64,000 nt of DNA, taken from positions 19,610,501-19,674,500 of the forward strand of contig CM061097.1 in NCBI GenBank assembly GCA_030770545.1, given 5' to 3'. The stretch is from Macropodus opercularis. Lineage: Eukaryota; Chordata; Actinopteri; Anabantiformes; Osphronemidae. Made by a program: the position numbers and the translations under genes. This document shows, piece by piece, positions 57,166 to 64,000 of this stretch; position 1 is the stretch's first letter, and each line of letters starts with the position of its first letter. The notes under the pieces were generated by a model. It saw nothing but the letters and a program-made list of their open reading frames with translations, did not search any database and was not told the origin of the DNA.

Positions 57166-57815
57166 CACCACTCAGACATCCTGTCAGTGACAGCTGACTG
57201 CTGTGGCGATTCGCCGATGAAAGCGAAACCCGTTAAACGGGCTCGTTGCAGCAAAACCGTAACACGAATCACAAAAACCACCCGAAAGCCGATACTTTAA
57301 TCTGCGACTTGTGTGAGTTTCATGTCCAAAGACTGAAAATTGTTGAATTCCCAGCGAGTTGAAAACAATCTCTTCCAGAAAAAGCAGGAACACAGGGTGA
57401 CGTAGAAAAGCAGAGGTAGAAGCACTAAGGTGGATTCATCTAGGACAGACGTAGTCTGAAAGACTGTGACTGCAAAGTTATGGTAGAGAAAGTAGCCAGA
57501 CAACACAGGACGGTGGTGAGGAAGACAAGCTGCCTAAGAGAGGAACAATGTGCCTGTGAGAGAGGATGCAAATGCTTTGATGCAAATTCTGGATATACAA
57601 ATGACGATATTTGCAGATCTTTGCATATATGGTCACGTATGTGATGTGGCGGTTTCCTCCGGGAGTCAGCGTTTCATTCTCTCTGACTGTGTGCGTTTGA
57701 AATACAGATTCGACAGCTTGACCCCTGGATTCCAACCCCCTGTGTGACTCCAGCTTCTGAACCACTGAACCTCCTCCACTGGATCAAGGCTCCAGGTTTG
57801 TGGTCTTCAGTCATT
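57166..57815. other. Upstream intergenic DNA
   Basis: No supported gene; the frames on both strands are short and without domains. Confidence 0.4.
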
Positions 57816-58033
57816 TCATGTTTCGTGTTCAGTGGTTTTTCTATCGTGCATTAACCAACCAGCTCGTGTCCAGCAGTTCAGCAGCAGCATGGAGCGATAA
57901 ACTACGGCCATCGGCTCATTTAGAGCTTTTAATGTGGATGAAACTACATGAAGCATTTGCTGTAGAAACACTGAGATGATGAATGTGATCCCAAGAATCA
58001 GCGACAGTAACTGGATAAAACTGATAAAAGCAG
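57816..58033 (-). CDS. Candidate terminal exon with a transmembrane span, unrecognised
   Basis: On the minus strand, TTTTGTTTCTCTCCAG is a strong acceptor. It is followed by an open phase 1 exon ending in TGA at 57,818-57,816. It encodes a hydrophobic span (FISFIQLLSLILGITFIISV) and then a ~45-residue hydrophilic tail ending KTTEHET. Phase 1 entry and the span-plus-tail layout mimic the transmembrane exons of the two Ig genes here. However, no minus-strand V exon precedes it: the + strand Ig gene begins 75 bp away. It may be an orphan exon left by rearrangement, or chance. Confidence 0.3.
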
Positions 58034-58108
58034 CTGGAGAGAAACAAAAGTGGTTCAATCAGACCTGAACGTAGTAAAAAAGTTGTTGATTCTTGTCGCA
58101 GGGAGAAG

Positions 58109-59068
58109 ATGATCTTCAGGATCCTGCTGCTCATCAGCTTCATCTCATGCGTCTCTGGTTCGTTGACTTTTATCTGTTTGTGTCACTGAATCAACCTGAG
58201 AAATAAGATTTGAAAACACATCATGGACACGTGAAGCTGAGGTTCTCTGTGTTTCTGCTCCACAGCATCATTAGTGGTGAACGTGGCCCAGACCTACTAT
58301 CAGGCAGAGCAGAACCACAGCATCACACTGGAGTGGACCTTCACACCCAAACCTGACACGTCCATCACCTCAGTCTCCATCTACTGTGACCTGTTAACTG
58401 ATCTCAGAGACTCAGTCCTGTTTCATCTCCATGAAGGTGTTGAGGCCTCAGAGTCTCAGGATCAACAGTTTTCAGGACGAGTCCAGTTTGACAAAGACGT
58501 CCTCAGAGAAGGACGACTCAGACTCCAACTGTCCAGACTCAGGACTGATGACTCTGGACGGTATGAGTGTAACATCAGAACATCTGATGGTTGGAACGTT
58601 GGCAAATGTCGACTCAACGTCACTGGTGAGTTGGTTTAATTTTACTGTAGCTGCTGAGCATCTGAAATACAGATGAATTTAGCAGCTGTTCATTAATGTA
58701 GTGAGTTGGTCCAAACATCAGTGAGTTAAAGCTCAGATCATCCACATTTAGATTCTATACATTAAACATCAACAGGGATTTTAATGTGTTTTCCAGCAGC
58801 TGCTGATCAGCCTGAAACTCAGAGACCAGATGTGAGACGACAACCAGAGGATCCACAACAAGGAACCAGACTCTACCGTGGACTGATACCAATACTGATA
58901 CTGATGCTGGGCCTGGTACCAGTAGTTACAGTAGTTCTGCTGACTGTCTATCGCTGCTTTGGGAGAGAGAGACGATGGACCTGGACTCAGTTTAAAGGGA
59001 TCCTCATTGAGTCTTCAGTCACTGGATCAAGACCATTGAAAGCTTCATCAACCAGTTTTCACCTCTGA
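58109..59068 (+). CDS. Single V-set Ig domain type I membrane receptor (plus strand)
   Basis: Three exons: 58,109-58,157, 58,266-58,625 and 58,797-59,068, together 226 codons, with both introns in phase 1. Exon 1 (MIFRILLLISFISCVS) is a signal peptide. Exon 2 is a V-type Ig domain (residues 17-136) with W40 in LEW and the F-strand signature DDSGRYEC (D112 to C118). The usual B-strand cysteine before the tryptophan is missing (HSITLEW); cysteines sit instead at 57, 118 and 131. N-glycosylation sequons are at N33 and N134. Exon 3 gives a hydrophilic stalk, a transmembrane span at ~166-187 and a ~38-residue tail beginning RCFGRERRW, without an ITIM or ITAM. The first donor (CTG|GTTCGT) is weak. 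The third acceptor is CAGCAG, allowing one residue more or less. I infer a teleost innate-type receptor; ligand unknown. The gene lies between two inverted repeat arms. Confidence 0.85.
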
Positions 59069-59551
59069 GCTTCAAGGACCAACAGCCTCTGAGTTGAGGC
59101 TACTCATCATATTTATTTTTCTCCTTCCCGACTCAGACGTGTTTCGTGTTCTTCAGTTAGTGACCATTGGTTTGAATTTGTGGAGGAAAATTATTTGAAG
59201 TGGTGTAACCTGTCTCTTATTAGACAGATGCTAAATGTGAATTGTAATTACTTTATTTAATAATGTTCTACTTTATGTTATATTGGAATTGCAAATGCGT
59301 TTGAATTGTGTTGAATGTAGTATTTGTTATAACTGACGTGACTCTAATGTTGGTTGTGTTGATGTTGTGTAGCTGGTGTCTGTGAGCTTTAAACGTTGGC
59401 TCCGTGTGTGAACCTCGTCTTGTCATGATGAGACTCTGTAGCTTCAACTACTGCAGCTCACTGACAAACCTTGATGACAAACTCTGGAGCGTTTCCTCCA
59501 CCTCCCTCCCTGGACATGGAGCCAAAGACCAGACATGACAGCGCTGCTTCA

Positions 59552-59565
59552 GCGCCACCTAGTGG
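59552..59565 (-). promoter_or_regulatory. CTCF-like site
   Basis: GCGCCACCTAGTGG is CCACTAGGTGGCGC on the minus strand, a full match to the vertebrate CTCF core as I know it. It is placed between the Ig gene and the right inverted arm. Confidence 0.6.
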
Positions 59566-60315
59566 ATTAAACCTGGACAAAGACATTTATCAGAAGAATG
59601 TGACGTCAGAGATGTGGTGATAAAAAAAGAGAAAGAAATGTAACCAAACATTTTCGATTAAAAATATTTTCTAAGTGATTTTAATTTTGAGCTTATTCTA
59701 AATATTTCCACTCCTTTAGTTTGTAGGTAAAAGTCTTGCAGGATAATAATCTTAGGTTTTGAACCATCGTGTACTAAGTTGTCAGACGCAGCTGTTGGAC
59801 CCAGAGAAGTGGGTCAGTACGACTCAGCTGCTACGAACATTTAGCACATTAACAAACTACAATTAAAGTTTTAATCTATCACTCGAACCAATTCAACAAA
59901 GAAGGAGGCAAAAACACAGACGACTAGACTTAAAACCATTTAATACATTAATATAAATTACGTTTAATCCTGAGGAAGCAGAAACTTGATGAGTTTGTCT
60001 GTTCTGGCAGGAATTTACTGGACCTTTACCAGTGTCTGTGTTTAAAACCACTTTACTTGCAACGTCATTAAACTGGATTCAAGCTTCACCATCACTGGTC
60101 ACGTTGAACAGGTTTATCATTCATTCAGTCATTTGGATGTTTGTCAGCTCTGTGACGTCCTAATAACAACAACTGAGGCTGTTGATGGTTTTAGGTTGTT
60201 GAACAACGTTCATCGTTTGGCTGCTGCTCAGTAAAGACAGAACAAAACAAACATCAGAGCTTGTGGATCCAAACAGATTGATTCATGCGTTAGTGACTGA
60301 AACCCGGAGTAAGTG

Positions 60316-60331
60316 CTCCCCCTGCTGGTGG
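60316..60331 (-). promoter_or_regulatory. CTCF-like site (one mismatch)
   Basis: CTCCCCCTGCTGGTGG reads CCACCAGCAGGGGGAG on the minus strand, one base off the CTCF core. Same orientation as the site at 59,552. Confidence 0.45.
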
Positions 60332-60988
60332 TGGACGGAAGTGACACAAGAACAAACAGGTTCAACGATGATCACTGAACCAGTCACATCATGTCTGAAC
60401 TGATTTGTTGTTAGACAACATCATCATCTTGACCCTGCTTGAATAGCAGAGTTAGCTGGACTGGGCCTGTCCTGGGTTCACAGGACTCCACCTCAGCGCA
60501 GAAAAGCCACATTCAGTCCCTTTAGCATCACGATGTTCACATGGTGACATGATGGAGCCGATGAAACACAACGAGAGTCAACAGCTCAGACACTTTCCTC
60601 ATTAGAGCATTGATCCATGTTCATTTATGGAAGTCACGCAAATCCACACTTGGTTTATCTGCTGGTGAGACAGTGACAAAGTGAAAAATCAATATGAAAA
60701 CTGAATAAATTCTAGTGAACTGATAAACTAAGTCCTGTTCCATGTTAACATCCACTGGATGTAGCAGCCAATAGCTGCAATGAATCAGGCTCCAGGAAAT
60801 AATTATTATGGATTATCGGATTATTGGATTATACCCAGTTTAGCCTAGTTTTGGAGCAAGGTCTGGTCTGAGACTATAAACGTGTATGAACAGTAACCAG
60901 TGAATTAAAATTAGTGACAAACTAAAAGGTTCTGATCCAGATGAACGTTGTTAAAGTAAAGCAACAGCCAACATTCAAGTCAAGAACA

Positions 60989-61559
60989 GAGCAGCTGCAT
61001 CTGTCACCAGCTCTAAACATTTACAAGAGTCTAAAACTGCTCAAATCTTAGGAAACGACCCGATTTCAACGAAGATCGACTCAGAGAGAAAACGAGCAAC
61101 AGTTAGTTCAGAAGACGCTGAGTGTCGTTAGCGGTTTGTCCACATGAGGGCGCTGCTCAGCTTCAATGCTGTTATGAACGGAGCACACGACACGATGTCA
61201 CTTTGCTTTTACTTAATGAGATCAGTGGAAGTTATGCTTGATATAAACCCTGATGGGTTTATTATTTATTAGTGCGAGATTGATTTTTATATTATAAACA
61301 ATTTAAAAGGGTCGATTAAAATATATTTTTTCTGCATGTTTAAAAGCAGAGGATTGTTTACATCCTGGTTACAATGTACAATGATAAGTTAATTACACAT
61401 CACGTGTTTGCATTGATCTGATCAGAAGCAACTGGTCGACACAGAAAAACCTTTTGGGGAAGTTTCTTGTTGATGAGGCTGTTTTCAGTTGCTGCTACAT
61501 GACTTTAACTCTGACAGTGTTTGTGGTGCGTTCAAGTGCTCACACAGGATCAGCGTGAA
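60989..61559 (-). repeat. Right arm of the 571-bp inverted repeat
   Basis: Reverse complement of 55,450-56,020 over its full length with a few substitutions. The arms enclose 4,968 bp containing the plus-strand Ig receptor gene. Confidence 0.93.
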
Positions 61560-62350
61560 CTGAAGAGCTGAGTTGATCTCAGTTTGGTTCAGTCATCAGG
61601 GGGCGACACATCAAGTTGTTTCTGTCCATTAGACCTGAAGCTGAAGGTTTTAGTTCATTTGTTGTAGTTTCCTGTAAATGCTGACATTCCAAGTTAAACT
61701 GTTTAGTGTTGGACTCATTACACAGAGATGTTAAACTGCTACAAAGCAGCGATAAACTCCACTCACACATTTCTGATTCATGGTTGTTAAACTGAACAAA
61801 GACCGTGTTAAAAAAAGTCAGAAGTGAGATCACAGGTAACACAAGTAGTCACACGTGACAAAGGTGGTGTCATAGATTTCTGTGGTCAAGTGTTCAGAAG
61901 AAGAACAACAATTAAAAAAACAACAACAACAACAACTCTTCCTCTTTGCTGAGGTCACAGTCAGCAGCTGATCTCATCTGTTGAACGTGTCCTGACACTT
62001 CTCAAACCTTTCAGGCTTCATTTCTTACTGCACCAGAGAAAATCAGCCTCATATGAGGAAATAGTTCATCGTAGGTCTGGACACCAACTGACTCAGCTCA
62101 GTTCTAATGTGACCTTCACTGACTGAACTATTTTCTGGTTTGTTTGCTGGTGGCTCTGTCTAAAATCTCTATCTGTCCACACTGAAAGTGAGATTTTATA
62201 AAGACCTAAAGTAAAATTCTTGTCTAGTTTTAGTCTTTAGTTAAAGTCTGCAAACACTAACTGTGGACCAAGACATGAAATGAAGACTCAGAACTAAAAG
62301 AGACTAAACTACAGTCGCTGTAGTTCTCAGCAGACGCTGCAGTGAAGTGA
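61560..62350. other. Intergenic DNA
   Basis: No supported gene. A CTCF-like TCATCAGGGGGCGA lies near 61,595, and an (AAC)n run near 61,916-61,935. Confidence 0.4.
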
Positions 62351-62570
62351 TGTATGTTCATTTCTTTGACCCTGAGCTTCTCGGAGCAGCTGCGTCTCTT
62401 TATGCCACTTTGTGTAATGATCAGCTGTTCATTCCTGTAGTAAACTGTAGTTACAATAGCAGCAAAACAGCAGCTACAGCAGCTCTGACTGTTTGTGCTG
62501 AGACCTGCTTCGACTCAAACACTGAGAGGACGGATCAGGACTCAGTGAGGAGGGATCCTCCACGTCTCCG

Positions 62571-62665
62571 TCTGAGGCTTCAGTCACTGGATCAAGACAC
62601 TGAAAGCTTCAATAACCTGTTTCACGTCTCAGCTTCATGGACCAACAGCTCAGAGCATTGACTAA
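62571..62665 (+). pseudogene. Relic of the Ig receptor last exon
   Basis: GCTTCAGTCACTGGATCAAG, CTGAAAGCTTCAATAACC and TCAGCTTCATGGACCAACAG align with the end of exon 3 and the early 3' UTR of the gene at 58,109-59,068 (59,007-59,100), in the same orientation. Small deletions shift the frame and the stop codon is changed. Upstream V and leader exons are not found, so this is a fragment of a duplicated gene. Confidence 0.7.
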
Positions 62666-63500
62666 CAGTCTACACAACAACAACAACATCAGTGGAATGT
62701 TTCTGTGGCTCAGCTGATCAGCCCAAAGGACGTGTCTTTGATTGACAGGTTTCTTCTACCAGTAAGGATGGACTCACCTTATCTCTTGTGGTTGTAGTTA
62801 CACACTGACCTGCTCCAGCATAAACTACCTGGTTTATTTTCTAATGTCTGTGTCAGGAAATGTCTAATGTGTAAAAACTGAAAATGTGAATAAGAAGCAG
62901 AATTTCTCCAGAATCTACTGTAAACTTTAATGTTTGTCCTAAAAAAACTTTGAGACGTCGACTCTGGCTGATGAGATGTTGTCACCAGACGTTAGTTCGT
63001 CTGCTTCAGAAATCCTCTGCTGCAGGAAACAGCTGTTTGATTAATGTTGATTGATCAAGACTTGAGAATGTTCCTGATGGTCCAAATTATCACTGTTGTG
63101 TTTCTTCTACATATTCAACTATTTCAACGCTATTGTAGCAAAGTAAATATTTTATAAATGAGATGTTGTTTAATGCAGTGAAAGCAGTTCACATTTAACA
63201 TCTGTCTAATAAGAGACATCATTTAAAATAATAGACACAGTCCATTAGTTCGGAATTTAAACTTTTGTGTGATATTAATGTTTTAAGCTTTATGATTTCA
63301 AATAAATGACATGACCTTAATGTGTCGCATGACTTTGGATGTGTTGGTTCCGTTTTTGTTCAAGCTAAAACCAGTGTTTTTGTTTTGTGTAGAAATCTCA
63401 ACACTCTAATCAGCTGAATGTAGACAGAGCAACTGTGTCTACAAACTACAAACTCATTCAGCCTTTGCAGATTTATCTTTATACTCACCGACTGATTATC
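62666..63500. other. Flank of the Ig relic
   Basis: 63,187-63,236 (ACATTTAACATCTGTCTAAT then AAGAGAC) is the inverted counterpart of 59,190-59,240 from the Ig gene 3' flank. The rest is unassigned. Confidence 0.5.
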
Positions 63501-63539
63501 GGAGTTAATAACGTTTGATTCTGTTTGTCAGAAGTCTGA

Positions 63540-64000
63540 AACTCAGGCTGTTCTGTTGTCCTTGTTCTGGGTTGAGACGCAGCCTTGTTGAGGGTCCATC
63601 TGGGGCCACGGGCCCTGAGAGCTGCCCTCAGATTTTTCAGTTTTCCTTCTTCTTGGCTACAGTGGGAATGTTCTCCGCTCTGTGGTTCAGGGTCCTGATG
63701 ACTCCTAGTTTGTGCTGCAGGGGGTGATGAGAGTCAAACAGTAGCTACTGGTCAGTGTGGGTGGGTTTCCTGTAGATTTCTATTTCTAAACTGCTGTCGC
63801 TCTCTCTGATGACTGCTCAGTCCAGAAAGGCCAGGCTGTTGTTCTTGGTGTCTTCTCTGGTGAACCTTACTGTCCACTGCACTTATGTGGTCTGTGAATG
63901 TCTGCACCTCCTGGATCTTGAGCTTCAGGTGTCATCCACATATCTGAACCAATGGGTTGGGGCTGTTCCTGAGAGAGTTGAGAGCTTGGAGCTGAGGGTG
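63540..64000 (-). mobile_element. Penelope-like retroelement, decayed reverse transcriptase fragment
   Basis: On the minus strand, the right end of the window translates in broken frames to FRYVDDT (the catalytic YxDD of a reverse transcriptase), then KIQEVQTFTDHI, and further on a KPTH...T motif followed by SHHP...H and VIRTLNHRAENIP-like text. This order is familiar from Penelope-like elements of fish. A small deletion right after VDDT causes a frameshift and stop, so the copy is dead. It continues beyond the window. Confidence 0.65.

Larger units (their letters stand above)
59069..60988 (+). other. 3' flank of the plus-strand Ig gene
   Basis: Probable 3' UTR followed by intergenic DNA. 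No second gene. CTCF-like sites lie at 59,552 and 60,316. The stretch 59,190-59,240 (ACCTGTCTCTTATTAGACAG) recurs inverted at 63,187-63,236. Confidence 0.5.

Noticed and set aside
58431..58676. Second + frame over the V exon of the plus-strand Ig gene
   Set aside because: Out of frame with the leader and transmembrane exons; a shadow of the true V frame.
62347..62661. 104-residue + frame
   Set aside because: It covers the Ig last-exon relic in a shifted frame and has no domain, so it is a pseudogene by-product.
63515..63727. 70-residue + frame at the right end
   Set aside because: It lies antisense to the decayed Penelope-like reverse transcriptase.

Overview
The window reads as nuclear DNA of a ray-finned (teleost, probably percomorph) fish. 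Evidence: split genes with GT-AG introns, single-V-set immunoglobulin (Ig) receptor genes of teleost style, and fragments of repeat families I know from fish genomes (a LINE 3' end with a GGCGCTATATAAATAAA tail, a hAT terminus CAGGGGTGTCAAACTC, a Penelope-like element, LTR elements). Nothing bacterial is present. The many long open frames in the first 24 kb are an artefact of a repeat whose period is divisible by three.

Layout. (1) 1-24,053: one uninterrupted satellite of about 470 tandem copies of a 51-bp monomer, with recurrent 47-bp variants and clear higher-order repeats. The left edge lies outside the window. (2) 24,058-34,612: a tandem array of ~1.59-kb units, each with an LTR-like promoter block, a site matching the primer-binding site of a tRNA-Leu-primed retroelement, and two diverged ~150-bp 'leader' copies ending at GTGAGT. 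The array is interrupted at 26,769-30,446 by ~3.7 kb of different, partly GC-rich DNA, itself carrying a well-bounded ~650-bp solo LTR (28,453-29,102). (3) 34,620-34,978: LINE tail. (4) 35,440-39,905: four tandem 1.1-1.27-kb units with RFX X-box-like motifs in two of them. (5) 39,955-42,795: a graveyard of LINE/SINE-like fragments. (6) 43-46 kb: an unrecognised candidate gene on + (CCAAT-box promoter, three exons, poly(A) signal) and a candidate coding exon on -. (7) 46-55 kb: LTR-like DNA, a circularly permuted inverted duplication, and a V-set Ig receptor gene on the - strand (51,068-52,346) with a dead second leader exon in its intron. (8) 55-61.6 kb: a 571-bp, nearly identical inverted repeat 4,968 bp apart, enclosing a second V-set Ig receptor gene on + (58,109-59,068). 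(9) 61.6-64 kb: a relic of that gene's last exon and a decayed Penelope-like reverse transcriptase fragment running off the right edge.

How it fits together. The right third looks like an innate-type Ig receptor cluster evolving by tandem duplication, inversion and exon loss. Both intact genes share the plan leader - phase 1 intron - V exon - phase 1 intron - transmembrane exon, which would allow exon shuffling. The left part is repeat DNA in which the satellite directly abuts the retroelement leader sequence. No searches were run; family names rest on motifs visible in the sequence and on recall.
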